Assembly: GCF_050271975.1 (NCBI RefSeq)
Contig: NZ_CP189850.1
Location: 1,488,001 to 1,552,000 of the forward strand
Length of the DNA: 64,000 bases
Direction: 5' to 3'
From: Litorimonas sp947503715
Lineage (GTDB): Bacteria > Pseudomonadota > Alphaproteobacteria > Caulobacterales > Maricaulaceae
Part shown: in pieces, positions 24,647 to 34,803 of the stretch
Layout: each line of letters begins with the position of its first letter
Position numbering within the stretch: position 1 is the first letter of the stretch
Notes under the pieces: model-generated
Database searches by the model: none
The model's input: only the letters and a program-made list of their open reading frames with translations
Told to the model about the DNA's origin: nothing
Made by a program: the position numbers and the translations under genes

Positions 24647-27600
24647 ATGAAAAATTTAATCGCTTGGTTTGTTAAAAACCCCGTTGCGGCCAATCTTTTA
24701 ATGATGGCAATGTTTATCGGGGGTGTCTTTGGTTATTTAAATCTGGAACGCGAAACATTCCCGACGACAACTGTCAACGGCATGACGATCAGCGTGAGTT
24801 GGCCAGGTGCATCTCCAAGAGACGTCAATGAGCAGCTCGTGACACGGATTGAGGAGGCTGTAGATGGGTTGGATGGTATAGACTATATTGAGGCCACGGC
24901 GCAGGAAGGGTCGGCAAGCGTCAATGTTCGTACAAAACTCGGCATCGACTATGAAAAAATGATCGATTTGGTCAAGGCACGCGTGGATGCCATACAAAAT
25001 CTTCCACCGGATGCATTTCGACCTCAGATTTTTAGATGGGAAGCGCGGGATCAGATCATGTTTCTCGCACTCTACGGGCAAACAGACCGGCTGACATTGC
25101 AGAGAGCGGGTACTGATCTCCGTCTTAAGCTTACTCAGCTTACGGGTCTTCAGCTGACAGAACAAATTTCGAAACAGCCGGAACAAGTCACAATCGAAAT
25201 TTCAGAAGATGCGCTCCGGCGTTATAATTTGACTTTCTCACAAGTCAGTCAGGCCATTTCGGGGACATCAGTCAATCTCTCCGCAGGAACGGTTGAGACG
25301 ACCGGTGGCAATCTTCAACTTCGCGCCAGAAATTTGGCGGATACAAAAGCTGAATTTGAAGATATTATTATCCGTCAAACGGCGGATGGTGGCACTGTAC
25401 GCGTAGGAGATATCTCCAATGTTATTGACGGTTTTGACGATAATAAGTTTGCGGCCTCTTTTCGGGGGCAGCCTGCCGCAATCTTCCGTGTCTTAGCAAC
25501 GGACACAATGGACATTACCAGCGCCGGTGAAGCTATTCGAAAATTCGAAACCGAGATTAATGAAACGCTTCCGCCTGCTCTTGACTTCGGCATCTGGTAT
25601 GATGGATCGACAGTTTTCGACAGTCGAATGGACTTGATTTCGGGCAATGCGCTGTCTGGTATGGTATTAGTTCTTATCATACTCATGCTATTTTTACGTC
25701 CGAAAGTGGCGATTTGGGTTACGATTGGTATCGCGGCGGCCTTCGCTGGCGCCATAGCCGTTGCCCCCGCAATTGGCGTGACACTCAATATGATTTCACT
25801 CTTCGCCTTCCTTCTCGTCATCGGTATTGTTGTGGATGATGCCATTGTTGTGGGCGAAAGTACTCACTTCCATGTCGAGAATGGCATTTACGGTGAGAAA
25901 GGCGCGATTGCCGGGGCGGGCATGGTTGTCAAACCTGTTTACTTTGCCGTGATCACAACGATCATGATGTTCGTTCCGATGATGTTATTGACGGGTCCGA
26001 TGCGCGCTCTGTTTGAACAGATTAGCTTTGTCGTCATCGCTGTGCTTGTCTTTTCACTGATCGAAGCGTTCTTCATTCTTCCCGCTCATTTGCGGAAGCT
26101 CAAGCCGGTGGACCCTGCGAATGTACGCGGCATTATGAAGTTTCAGCACAGGCTGGCCGAGAGTTTGAACTCTTTCGCCCGAAAGGTCTTCCGTCCGGTT
26201 GTCGCGGCGCTCATTCGGTTTCGCTATGTCACACTTTCGGTTTTTGCGGGTTTGATGGTCATGGCTGTTATGCTCTTGCAGGCGGGTGTGGCACCCTCCG
26301 CTTTCCTGCCAGAAGTTGAAGGGGATATGATCCAGTTTAGCGCACGGTTCCCTGAAGGCACGACATTCGAACGGCTTGAACAGGTAAGGCAGCAATTGGA
26401 AGACGGCATAGAGCAACTCAACGAGTCAGCGCCGGAACTGTTTGGTGTTGAGGACAAGATCATTGATAAGCCGGGAACACTGACGGAAGGTCGTTCAGTT
26501 GAGGGCTATCTGGGTCTTATTGATGCGGCTGAACGCAACAATGCTTCCACGCGTGAGATTGCAGATAAGTTGGAAGAGTTTGTGGGGCCGATTTCAGACT
26601 CCTATCGTGTAAATTACGGGTTTACAGAAGGTAACTTTGGCGGCGGCGGCGGATTATTTTTCGCTGTAGCCTCCAGCAGTGAAGATGACCTGCGAGCCGC
26701 AATTCTTGATATCAAGAATGAAGTGGATCAATTTGACGGTGTTGTCGGGACTTGGGATAATCTCGAAAGCTCTGCGTCGGAAATTCGTTTTGTGATGAAG
26801 CCGGGTGCTGAGACATTGGGAATAACGTTGCAAGATGTAACGCGTCAGGTGCGTCAGGCCTTTTATGGTCAAGAGGTTCAACGTCTTCCACGAAATGGTG
26901 AAGATGTTCGCGTCATGGTGCGTTATCCGCTGGAAGCCCGTGAGAGCGTTGACAGTCTCAATGATCTTCGCATTAGAAACGCAAACGGCGTTGAAGTGCC
27001 TCTTTACTCCGTCGCTGATATCGAATTCGCTGAAGGCGTGTCGCGCATCCAGCGGCGGGACCGCAAACAGGTTGCCTATACGGGTGGACGCGTGCGCGGC
27101 GAACAACAGGCGATTGGTGAGATCAAATCTGATCTGGATGATAATTTCTTCCCTCAATGGCGTGTGCGTCATCCCAATGTCGAAAAAGTCGAGGTCGGCG
27201 ATGACGAGGTTCAAACCACTTTCGTCAGAGAGATGATGATCTCTGGTATTGCAATTTTGTTCATGATGTACGGTTTGCTGGCGATTGCGTTTAAATCTTA
27301 CAGCCAGCCTCTGCTTATCATGATCGCGATCCCCTTTGCGTTTATCGGGATGATTTTTGGTAATCTGATTACGGGGGTGCCTTTCGGGATCATGTCGGTC
27401 TTTGGCTTCTTCGCGGCTTCAGGCGTGGCGGTTAATGATAACTTGGTTCTGATTGATTACGTTAACCGACTGCGGGATAAAGGTGTTGGCGCTTACCAAT
27501 CCATGTTGGATGCTTGTGTGGCGCGGTTCCGGCCCATCCTTCTGACCTCCGTCACGACCTTTGTCGGCATCACGCCGATCCTGTTTGAAACATCGACACA

Positions 27601-27880
27601 GGCGGAGTTTTTGAAGCCGATGGTGGTGGCTTTGGCCTTTGGTGTTCTATTTGATTTCTTCCTAACCCTGATGTTGGTTCCGGCCATGTTTGGTATCGGT
27701 ATCGATATTCGCCGCTTTTTCAAAGGACTCTGGACGGGTGAGAAACAACCACCTCTCGGTTCTAATTATGATCCGGACATGGTCTTGGCGCTCGAGGGTA
27801 TGGATATAGCCGATGATTTAATACCCGAGCTAGACAATCAAGGACCGAAATCTGGCTCTGCATTTGTACCGGCAGAGTAA
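24647..27880 (+). CDS. RND family inner-membrane efflux pump
   Basis: A 1077-residue AcrB/MexB/CzcA superfamily permease. It has TM1 at residues 10-30, two large periplasmic loops, and twelve expected membrane helices. The proton-relay acids in TM4 are in GIVVDDAIVVGES (about residues 392-404). The TM10 region reads GVAVNDNLVLIDYVNRLRD (about 926-944), and FMMYGLLAIAFKSYSQPLLI is TM8/9. The sequence is of the hydrophobe/amphiphile type rather than heavy-metal type, but the substrate is unknown. A glycine-rich loop (EGNFGGGGGLFF) sits in the second periplasmic domain. A terminator separates it from the upstream genes. Confidence 0.93.
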   Translation: MKNLIAWFVKNPVAANLLMMAMFIGGVFGYLNLERETFPTTTVNGMTISVSWPGASPRDVNEQLVTRIEEAVDGLDGIDYIEATAQEGSASVNVRTKLGIDYEKMIDLVKARVDAIQNLPPDAFRPQIFRWEARDQIMFLALYGQTDRLTLQRAGTDLRLKLTQLTGLQLTEQISKQPEQVTIEISEDALRRYNLTFSQVSQAISGTSVNLSAGTVETTGGNLQLRARNLADTKAEFEDIIIRQTADGGTVRVGDISNVIDGFDDNKFAASFRGQPAAIFRVLATDTMDITSAGEAIRKFETEINETLPPALDFGIWYDGSTVFDSRMDLISGNALSGMVLVLIILMLFLRPKVAIWVTIGIAAAFAGAIAVAPAIGVTLNMISLFAFLLVIGIVVDDAIVVGESTHFHVENGIYGEKGAIAGAGMVVKPVYFAVITTIMMFVPMMLLTGPMRALFEQISFVVIAVLVFSLIEAFFILPAHLRKLKPVDPANVRGIMKFQHRLAESLNSFARKVFRPVVAALIRFRYVTLSVFAGLMVMAVMLLQAGVAPSAFLPEVEGDMIQFSARFPEGTTFERLEQVRQQLEDGIEQLNESAPELFGVEDKIIDKPGTLTEGRSVEGYLGLIDAAERNNASTREIADKLEEFVGPISDSYRVNYGFTEGNFGGGGGLFFAVASSSEDDLRAAILDIKNEVDQFDGVVGTWDNLESSASEIRFVMKPGAETLGITLQDVTRQVRQAFYGQEVQRLPRNGEDVRVMVRYPLEARESVDSLNDLRIRNANGVEVPLYSVADIEFAEGVSRIQRRDRKQVAYTGGRVRGEQQAIGEIKSDLDDNFFPQWRVRHPNVEKVEVGDDEVQTTFVREMMISGIAILFMMYGLLAIAFKSYSQPLLIMIAIPFAFIGMIFGNLITGVPFGIMSVFGFFAASGVAVNDNLVLIDYVNRLRDKGVGAYQSMLDACVARFRPILLTSVTTFVGITPILFETSTQAEFLKPMVVALAFGVLFDFFLTLMLVPAMFGIGIDIRRFFKGLWTGEKQPPLGSNYDPDMVLALEGMDIADDLIPELDNQGPKSGSAFVPAE

Positions 27881-27930
27881 TGAACTCCTGAAGCCGTTTA
27901 CCTATTCATCAAACATAATTGAGGATTAAC

Positions 27931-30003
27931 ATGACTTTCAAATATTTCGCAGGCGTCAGTCTTGCGGCACTCGCTTTGACTTTATCCGCCTGTGGTGAAG
28001 GCACGCAGACGGACCAGAGCGCGACAAAGATGACGCAGTCCGATGCCAAGCCGATCCTGGGTACATTCGGAATTGCAACAGATCATATGGATACATCCGT
28101 TGATCCGGGAGATGACTTCTTCCGCTATGTCAACGGGTCCTGGTTGGACACCAAAGAAATTCCGGCTGATCGATCACGCTATGGTTCCTTCAGTCTCCTT
28201 GCAGATCAGGCCGAAGCCCGTGTCCGTACCATCATCGAAGATGCGGCAACATCGGAAACGCCAAGCGCTGATGAAAAACGCATCGGTGATTTCTATAATG
28301 CCTATCTGAATACAGAGACGATTGAAGCGAATGACCTGAGCCCTGTCATGGAGGATATCCGTCGCATTAAATCTGCAAAGACGCATGAAGACATCGTACG
28401 CCTCATGTCGGATCCCGCCCTCGGATTATCCGCACCTGTCGGACCATATGTCTATATCGATGCCAAACAGAACGACGAATATATTACCTACCTGACGCAG
28501 TCCGGCCTCGGACTGCCTAACCGGAATGCCTATTTCGAAAAAGGTGAAAAAGCCCGCGGTATTCGCGATGCATATGTTGACTATATGGCGGCCATGCTGG
28601 CGGAAGCGAATGTGAAAAACAATCAGGCCCGCGCGAAGCAAGTCATGAAGTTTGAAACGGCTGTTGCGGAAGGACATTGGGAGCCCGTCAAACGCCGGGA
28701 CCGTGATCTGACTTACAACAAGATGACTCGTGCTGAATTGAATGAACTCGCACCGGGTATGATGTTTGATGTCATGTTCGAAGAGTTGGGACTCGGTGAT
28801 CAGGCAGAAGTTATCGTCCGCGAAAAGTCCGCGGTTGAAAACGCGGCGAAAGTCTTTGCGGAAACACCTGTCGGTGTTTTGAAAGATTATCTCATTGTCA
28901 GTCTCCTCAATGAGCATTCCGCCTTTTTGCCTGCGCGGATTGATGACGCGACATTTGAATTTTACGGTAAAACGCTCCGTGGCCAGGAAGAGCAACGCCC
29001 GCGCTGGAAACGCGCCGTCTCTGCCGTAAATGGAACGCTCGGTGAAGTCGTCGGTAAAGTTTATGTCGAGAAACATTTCCCGGAAGACTCTAAGGTCAAG
29101 ATGGATACGCTCGTCGAAAACCTGCGCGCCGCCTTCAAAGAAGGTATCGATGGCCTCGAATGGATGGGAGAAGATACCAAGGAAGAGGCGCAATATAAGC
29201 TTGCGAAATTTAATCCAAAAATTGGCTATCCCGATAAATGGGAAACTTATGAAGGTTTGGAAGTTAATGCGGATGATCTGATCGGCACGATACAATCCGC
29301 CCGTGTCTGGGAATGGCAGGACCAACTCTCGCAAATCGGCGGTCCGATTGATCGTGATGAGTGGGGTATGACACCGCAGACCGTCAACGCCTATTACAAT
29401 TCGATCTTGAATGAGATCGTTTTCCCGGCCGCGATTTTGGATGCGCCCTTCTTTGACCCTGCCGCAGACCCGGCAGTGAATTATGGCGGCATTGGTGCCG
29501 TGATTGGTCACGAAATGGGTCATGGGTTTGACGATCAAGGACGCAAGTCTGATGGTGACGGCATCCAGCGTGACTGGTGGACTGAAGCGGATGCGGAAGC
29601 CTATGAAGCCCGCGCAGGCGCTTTGGCGGATCAATATTCTGAATTTGAACCACTACCGGGTGAATTCCTTAATGGACGTCTGGGTCTCGGTGAAAATATC
29701 GGCGACCTGACCGGCGTGACCATGGCTTATAATGCCTATAAAAAATCATTGAATGGCAAAGAAGCCCCCGAAATTGGCGGCTTCACAGGCGATCAACGTT
29801 TCTTCATGGCGTGGGCGCAGGTCTGGGCGATTAAATGGCGTGATGAAGCGCTATCCCAGCAGATAAAGAACGGCCCACATAGTCCGGGTGAATTCCGCGC
29901 GAACGGTATCGTGCGTAACGTCCAACCTTGGTATGATGCGTTTAATGTCACGCCGGAGCACGAGATGTATTTGGCGCCGGAAGATCGCGTCAAAATCTGG
30001 TAG
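27931..30003 (+). CDS. M13 family metallopeptidase (neprilysin-like), lipoprotein
   Basis: The start at 27931 has GAGG six bases upstream; a TTG at 27919 in frame is less likely. The 690-residue product has a lipoprotein signal (LALTLSACGEG), the M13 N-terminal domain, and the catalytic block VIGHEMGHGFDDQGRKSDGD with the HExxH zinc motif. The third ligand is in GENIGDLTGVTMAYNAY; substrate-binding NAYYNSILNEIVFPAAIL also matches. The C-terminus ends VKIW, as usual. M13 enzymes cut small peptides, here in the periplasm. It is a single gene closed by a terminator. Confidence 0.95.
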   Translation: MTFKYFAGVSLAALALTLSACGEGTQTDQSATKMTQSDAKPILGTFGIATDHMDTSVDPGDDFFRYVNGSWLDTKEIPADRSRYGSFSLLADQAEARVRTIIEDAATSETPSADEKRIGDFYNAYLNTETIEANDLSPVMEDIRRIKSAKTHEDIVRLMSDPALGLSAPVGPYVYIDAKQNDEYITYLTQSGLGLPNRNAYFEKGEKARGIRDAYVDYMAAMLAEANVKNNQARAKQVMKFETAVAEGHWEPVKRRDRDLTYNKMTRAELNELAPGMMFDVMFEELGLGDQAEVIVREKSAVENAAKVFAETPVGVLKDYLIVSLLNEHSAFLPARIDDATFEFYGKTLRGQEEQRPRWKRAVSAVNGTLGEVVGKVYVEKHFPEDSKVKMDTLVENLRAAFKEGIDGLEWMGEDTKEEAQYKLAKFNPKIGYPDKWETYEGLEVNADDLIGTIQSARVWEWQDQLSQIGGPIDRDEWGMTPQTVNAYYNSILNEIVFPAAILDAPFFDPAADPAVNYGGIGAVIGHEMGHGFDDQGRKSDGDGIQRDWWTEADAEAYEARAGALADQYSEFEPLPGEFLNGRLGLGENIGDLTGVTMAYNAYKKSLNGKEAPEIGGFTGDQRFFMAWAQVWAIKWRDEALSQQIKNGPHSPGEFRANGIVRNVQPWYDAFNVTPEHEMYLAPEDRVKIW

Positions 30004-30030
30004 TCTTTCGACTATCACTGGACATTCAGG

Positions 30031-30062
30031 CCCGTCGCGATGCCGTCGCGGCGGGTCTTTTA
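30031..30062 (+). terminator. rho-independent terminator of the M13 peptidase gene
   Basis: CCCGTCGCG (30031-30039), a 7-nt loop and CGCGGCGGG (30047-30055) form a 9-bp stem with one G-T pair, followed by TCTTTTA. Confidence 0.8.
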
Positions 30063-30078
30063 TTTGAGGGGACGGTAG

Positions 30079-31212
30079 ATGGACGGTTTGGTCATGAATT
30101 GGCGGTCCGCCATGATGGCTATGGCCGTCGCAGTTGTTCTGGTTTGCGGCATCATTCTGTGGTTACGGCGGACGGAACGTGCGTCTTCTTTCTATCTTGG
30201 GATCGTCCTGATTTTGGCTGGATGTTCCATGGGTCCGCAAATCATCGGATTTGCCAACGGATATGATATTTGGCCGTGGCTGACCTTCTTTCCCCTCTTC
30301 GATACGGAGCTTTGGGTTGGTCCGCTTCTCTATCTTCACGCAGATCGATTAATGCGTGGTGGACCGCTGGGTTGGCGTAAATGGCTACTCTTGCCCGGCA
30401 TATTGCAGACGCTTTATTATTGCGGCGCTTTTATTTTACCCGGACTCTTCGATCATGAGGCCAAATGGGAATTCACAAGGGCAGTGCATAGTCCGTATAT
30501 TATGCCGATCGAAAGTGCGCTGGCTGTCGCAATGCTGTTGTGGGCGATATTTATGATATGGCGAATGCGTCGATCCTATCTCGAATATCTGGATCAAACG
30601 CAATCCGCGGCCCGCGATTATGACCCGGTCTGGTTACGCAATTTGATTGTTGGGCTAGTGATTGCAGTTATACTATTCGGCGCATTGGAAATCATGTTCT
30701 TGATAGCAGAGCAGAATTATTATCAGGCCTTTCCGGTTCAACTTTTACTGATAGGGCTTATGGCTTGGCTCGGTTTGGATGCCGCCTGGCGTTTGACAGC
30801 TCCATTTCCAAAAATGGCACAAGCTATCAATCCACCCACTCTCGACGTACAGGACACTCAAATCGGACTGGCTGAGATGATTGATAAGAAGCTGAGAGAC
30901 CAAGAATGGTTCTTGGAGTCACGCCTGTCTATTCGCGATGTTGCGAGCCGGCTGGGGTCGAATGAAAGCTACGTCTCTCGCGCAGTAAATAGTGGTCTAG
31001 GCCAGAGTTTTAACCGCTACGTAAATGGATTGCGGGTTGAATATGCCAAACGTCTAATGCGGCAAACAGAACAGCCCATTCTATCAATCGCGCTCGACAG
31101 TGGATTTAATTCCAAGGCCACATTTAATTGTGTCTTTCGAGAGATCGCGGGCCTCACCCCTCCCAATTCCGAAAGTCTCAGAACCCGTAAAAGTCCCATT
31201 TTCAGGAAATGA
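30079..31212 (+). CDS. membrane-anchored AraC family transcriptional regulator
   Basis: The 377-residue product has about seven hydrophobic helices in residues 8-235 and a cytoplasmic C-terminal AraC-type double helix-turn-helix (from about 270: SRLSIRDVASRLGSNESYVS, then YVNGLRVEYAKRLMRQ and ILSIALDSGFNSKATFNCVF). It should sense a membrane or periplasmic cue and control nearby genes. GAGGGG precedes the ATG. Three AAGTCYCA words, the last two within a 21-bp direct repeat, overlap its 3' end and lie upstream of the S41 peptidase gene, so that gene is the likely target. Confidence 0.88.
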   Translation: MDGLVMNWRSAMMAMAVAVVLVCGIILWLRRTERASSFYLGIVLILAGCSMGPQIIGFANGYDIWPWLTFFPLFDTELWVGPLLYLHADRLMRGGPLGWRKWLLLPGILQTLYYCGAFILPGLFDHEAKWEFTRAVHSPYIMPIESALAVAMLLWAIFMIWRMRRSYLEYLDQTQSAARDYDPVWLRNLIVGLVIAVILFGALEIMFLIAEQNYYQAFPVQLLLIGLMAWLGLDAAWRLTAPFPKMAQAINPPTLDVQDTQIGLAEMIDKKLRDQEWFLESRLSIRDVASRLGSNESYVSRAVNSGLGQSFNRYVNGLRVEYAKRLMRQTEQPILSIALDSGFNSKATFNCVFREIAGLTPPNSESLRTRKSPIFRK

Positions 31213-31231
31213 AGTCTCATTTTCCGTAATG
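31173..31231 (+). promoter_or_regulatory. direct repeats, candidate AraC-type operator upstream of the S41 peptidase gene
   Basis: AAGTCTCA (31173), AAGTCCCA (31191) and AAGTCTCA (31212) occur in the same orientation. The last two extend to about 20 bp of similarity (AAGTCYCATTTTC, then a less strict part ending in AATG) and are exactly 21 bp apart, two helical turns, as expected for AraC-family half-sites. They overlap the end of the regulator gene and lie 60-100 bp upstream of the peptidase start. Confidence 0.6.
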
Positions 31232-31290
31232 GGGCGATAGGCCTGGATAGACCCGCCATGAAGGCTCCATAACCATAATGGAGTTCTAAA

Positions 31291-32771
31291 ATGCAAAGCC
31301 TGATTAAATCCCTCATTCTGTCTTCGACAGTTTTATCCGTGTCCGTTTTGTCCGCCTCCGCGCAGGTTTTGACGGCGGAGCAGGTTGAGCGCGACGTGGC
31401 GCTCGCGCAATCCGCCTTTCAGGACATTCATCCTGGGTATGATCGATTTACACCCGCGGCAGAGATTGATGCGTCTTGGGCGGCCTTAATTACGGACGCG
31501 AAAGCCTCTGACGGAACTGATGTTAGAGACTTCTATCTGGAACTGTCTGAAACGCTAACAAAAATCCGATGCGATCATACGAAAGCCGAACTGCCTTCGA
31601 GTTTGAAAAAGTTGCGAAAGACGGAACCTGTCTATCTTCCATTACGGTGGGATATTGTCGAGGGCCGCGCAATTGTACTGGATGCACCACCCGAAAGTGG
31701 GTTGAATAAAGGCGATGAGATCCTGTCCATTAACGGGCGCACCATCGCGGAACTGCGAGAAACCCTGCACCCTTACATTCCGGTAGATGGATATAATGAC
31801 CATACAAAAGATACGGGCATGAAGGCGTCTCTTGAGAATATGGGCGGGGCTGTCGACCATTTAGGCGCGCTCTTATTTAACCCTTCACCCATTGCGATGT
31901 TGGATATTGAAACAAAGTCCGGAGAGCGCAAAGCAATGAACTTGAACCGTGTAAATTTTGACGATTGGAAAGCTATCGCGATCAAGCTCGGAGCGTCAGA
32001 ACTGAAAGATGCTGTAACGTATAATCGAATTGGTGATCATGCGGGCTATCTCTCAATTTCCAGCTTTGTCAATTACCGTAATCCCGTCGATCCGCACACA
32101 CTCTATGATCCTATTTTTAAAATGATGGCGGCAGAAGGGCGTAACAAACTCATTTTGGATTTACGCGAAAACGGAGGGGGTCAACGGATGCTTCTCAGGC
32201 TCTCTATGCCCGTTTCATTCCTGAAAAGCGGAAGATGAAACGTGCCGCGATATTTAAAACACTCGATCATGATGCCTATACGGATTACATCACGACATGG
32301 GAAAAGCGGGCCATTAATCCAAATTCTCTGGAGTTTAAGAAAACGGAGTCCGGCGAATATTCACTGCGGTCCATATTCAGTGATGACATTAAAACCATAA
32401 AACCGGCAAAGTTCGGATTTCACGGCGAGCTTATCATGCTGACCAGTCAATCTAATTCTTCCGGCGCAACAAACTTTATGGCCTCTGTTCAAGCCGCCCG
32501 TCCGGTAACTTTGATCGGCGAGAAAACGGACGGAAATCCACTGGGGCCAACGGCAGGAACAATCTTCTTCCTGAAATTACCGGAGTCCGGGATCAGACTC
32601 CGCTTGCCGGTTATTCGATTTGAAAACAACGTTGGCGATCTGCCAAAGGGTGAAGGCTTGACGCCGTACATTCTGGCTCCGACAACAGTCACATCGGTCC
32701 GGGCGGGTAAAGATCCCGCAATGGACGCAGCGCTGAAGATAATCGGGGAAATGGATGCTGGATCTCAATAA
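31291..32771 (+). pseudogene. S41 family peptidase, split by a single-base frameshift
   Basis: Two frames together make one S41 (C-terminal processing/tail-specific protease family) protein of about 493 residues. Part one (31291-32238) has a signal peptide (to SASAQ), a PDZ-like region (GLNKGDEILSINGRTIAEL) and the start of the protease core (LILDLRENGGG). Part two is read in the next frame and continues STDASQALYARFIPEKRK, then MLTSQSNSSGATNFM with the likely catalytic serine, and GEKTDGNPLGP. The switch falls at a run of five G (32176-32180); a sixth G would restore the frame. It could be a real pseudogene, a phase-variable tract or a sequencing error. Confidence 0.8.
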
Positions 32772-33378
32772 TATCGGGCAACGTTACGGAAAGAAGCAGG
32801 TGCTGTCTGACCTGACGCATCGGTTTGAGTCCGGCGTTAGCGTGATTACGGGACCGAGCGGAGTGGGGAAGACAACCTTGCTCCGCCTCTGCGCTAGCGC
32901 GGAACGGCCTTCACAGGGCGAAGTGCGTTGGTGCGGTGAAGTCCTCTCACGGACGCCTCGAGCCTTTCGGGCCGGGCTGGGTTATGCACCGCAGAGGATT
33001 GACTTCCCGGAAGATATTACTGGGATGGACTTCCTTCTGCACATGGCTGCGCTGAAGAAGATCGGCTTGCGCGAGGCTAAATCACAAGGTCGAGCCTTGC
33101 TTGATCGTCTCGGACTGGGACGGGATGCTGATGGTCGGATTCGGACCTATTCCGGTGGCATGCGCCGCCGCCTCGGTTTGGCGCAGGCTTTTCTCGGCGC
33201 GCCAGACATTTTGATCCTCGATGAACCTACGGCCGAACTCGACCCGCAGACGGCCGGTCACGTGAATGATCTCATTTTTGAAAAGGACGCGATTGTTTTG
33301 ATGACAACCCATCTGGCTGAAAGCCTATCGGGGCGTAGCTTCGCGACGCTCAATATTCCAATGGCGCAAGCGGATTAG
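32755..33378 (+). CDS. ABC transporter ATP-binding protein
   Basis: The 207-residue ATPase has Walker A (GPSGVGKTTLLRL, about residues 33-45), a Q-loop (GYAPQRIDFPED), the signature motif (YSGGMRRRLGLAQAF), Walker B (ILILDEPTAELDP) and the switch histidine (MTTHLAES). It is short, with a minimal C-terminus, as in ATPases of ABC-2 type exporters. It overlaps the S41 peptidase frame by 17 bp and lies 4 bp ahead of the permease start, so all three are co-transcribed and probably coupled. Confidence 0.93.
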   Translation: MLDLNNIGQRYGKKQVLSDLTHRFESGVSVITGPSGVGKTTLLRLCASAERPSQGEVRWCGEVLSRTPRAFRAGLGYAPQRIDFPEDITGMDFLLHMAALKKIGLREAKSQGRALLDRLGLGRDADGRIRTYSGGMRRRLGLAQAFLGAPDILILDEPTAELDPQTAGHVNDLIFEKDAIVLMTTHLAESLSGRSFATLNIPMAQAD

Positions 33379-33382
33379 GCCC

Positions 33383-34756
33383 GTGACCCTCTTTTTCGAA
33401 AGTCTTGCGACCTACACACGCATTCAGCTGTCTCGGCACTTGCGTAGTCCAGCCATTTGGATTTTGGCGCTCGCGGCTCCAATTGCGGCGCGGTTCATGT
33501 TGCCGGAACAGGGCGGCGACTATTCGATTATGTCGATTAATTCGGCCTATCTGGCGCTGGATCCCGCGACAATTGGATTGCAGCTCGGCGTGATTATGGC
33601 GGTTATTCTCACGCCGTTGGCTTATATTTTTCTGCGCGCTGGCCCAACCCGACGTCAGCCTTGGCAGGCAGACGACCTAACGCCCGCTCGACGGACAGCG
33701 CAAATGTTGGGCCATTGGATTGCTGATACTGTGTCCTTGTGGGTCCTCATGCTCGTCCTGGGGTTAGCGGGTGTCGTGATCTCGCTTTTCCGATTACCGC
33801 TTTCAGATGTCAGACCCATTGTGACATTGCTCTGCCTATGCCTGATTGCGGCTCCCGCGCTCGCTGTTATTGCGGGATTGCGTACGATTTTCTCAACTCG
33901 CAGAGGATTGCGCGGGGCAGGCGGTGACGTCCTGTTCTTTTTTGTGTGGCTGGCTCTTCTCCTTCTATCTTCGGCGTTTTTTGCGACAGGATCCGCGCCG
34001 CCCATTCTTGATGTCTTCGGGTTCGCCGCGCCTTTGGCCGGAACCACGACTGAGCGGATTGAGTCGCTCGTTATTTTTGGTCCGGCTTCTTCCGGTGACG
34101 TCTTATCACTCGATGCTTGGTCCGGCGTGATGTCGGGGGACTACCTCTTTTCCCGCCTGTTTTGGTTGGTCAGTGTGGGGGTGCTTGTTGCACTATTTGC
34201 GCAAATCTATGCGCCGCATAAGTTTAAAGCGCTGCGTCCGGAGATCGTCACGACAGGGCCCCCTTCCTTTTCGAAAGAGCCTGTGCCTCTTGCTTCTGCA
34301 AACGGGTCGCTGATTTCACTCTTCCTCTCTGAGATCCAGTTGGTCCTGCGACCCAGAATCATGATCCCGGTCCTTCTCATTGTCGCGGCCGCTGGAGTTG
34401 TACTGCCTTTCCGTGGCATGGTCGGCCCAGCGCTAGCGCTGCTTCTCACCTTTCCGTTTAGCCAACAGGCCGCGCGTTGGCGGGGCATGGAGATGTCGAA
34501 ACTCTCCGCGCTGACACCGCTGGGAAGTTCTGCCGTTTTTGTCCGCCTTGTCGCAATGGTCGTCCTGTCAACGGCCCTGTGCCTGCCATCGCTCGTGAAT
34601 ATCACCGCGAGCGGAGCGACAGATCAGATGTTGGACATCGTTGCCATCGGCCTAGGCTTGCCTCTGTTATTGACGGCCCTCGGATATTTGACCCGGTCTG
34701 CGGTAACGGGGCGGTTGATCGCCCTCATTCTCTGGTACGGGTATTTAAATATATAA
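33383..34756 (+). CDS. ABC-2 type transporter permease-like membrane protein
   Basis: The 457-residue product starts with GTG four bases after the ATPase stop. It has about 12 hydrophobic helices in two halves: residues 25-280 and 325-457, joined by a loop (APHKFKALRP ... PLASANGS). The N-terminal half opens like ABC-2 permeases, with an amphipathic start (TYTRIQLSRHLRSPAIWILA). With the ATPase it should form an exporter. The substrate is unknown. A 47-bp gap separates it from the SdpR-like gene. Confidence 0.8.
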   Translation: MTLFFESLATYTRIQLSRHLRSPAIWILALAAPIAARFMLPEQGGDYSIMSINSAYLALDPATIGLQLGVIMAVILTPLAYIFLRAGPTRRQPWQADDLTPARRTAQMLGHWIADTVSLWVLMLVLGLAGVVISLFRLPLSDVRPIVTLLCLCLIAAPALAVIAGLRTIFSTRRGLRGAGGDVLFFFVWLALLLLSSAFFATGSAPPILDVFGFAAPLAGTTTERIESLVIFGPASSGDVLSLDAWSGVMSGDYLFSRLFWLVSVGVLVALFAQIYAPHKFKALRPEIVTTGPPSFSKEPVPLASANGSLISLFLSEIQLVLRPRIMIPVLLIVAAAGVVLPFRGMVGPALALLLTFPFSQQAARWRGMEMSKLSALTPLGSSAVFVRLVAMVVLSTALCLPSLVNITASGATDQMLDIVAIGLGLPLLLTALGYLTRSAVTGRLIALILWYGYLNI

Positions 34757-34803
34757 GATTTTATGCGCTTGATTCTATTTCGTGTTTTCGCTAATTAGCG
34801 AAT

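Noticed and set aside
28426..29634. 402-codon frame antisense to the M13 peptidase gene
   Set aside because: It is a mirror of a clearly conserved protein gene, with no coding features of its own.
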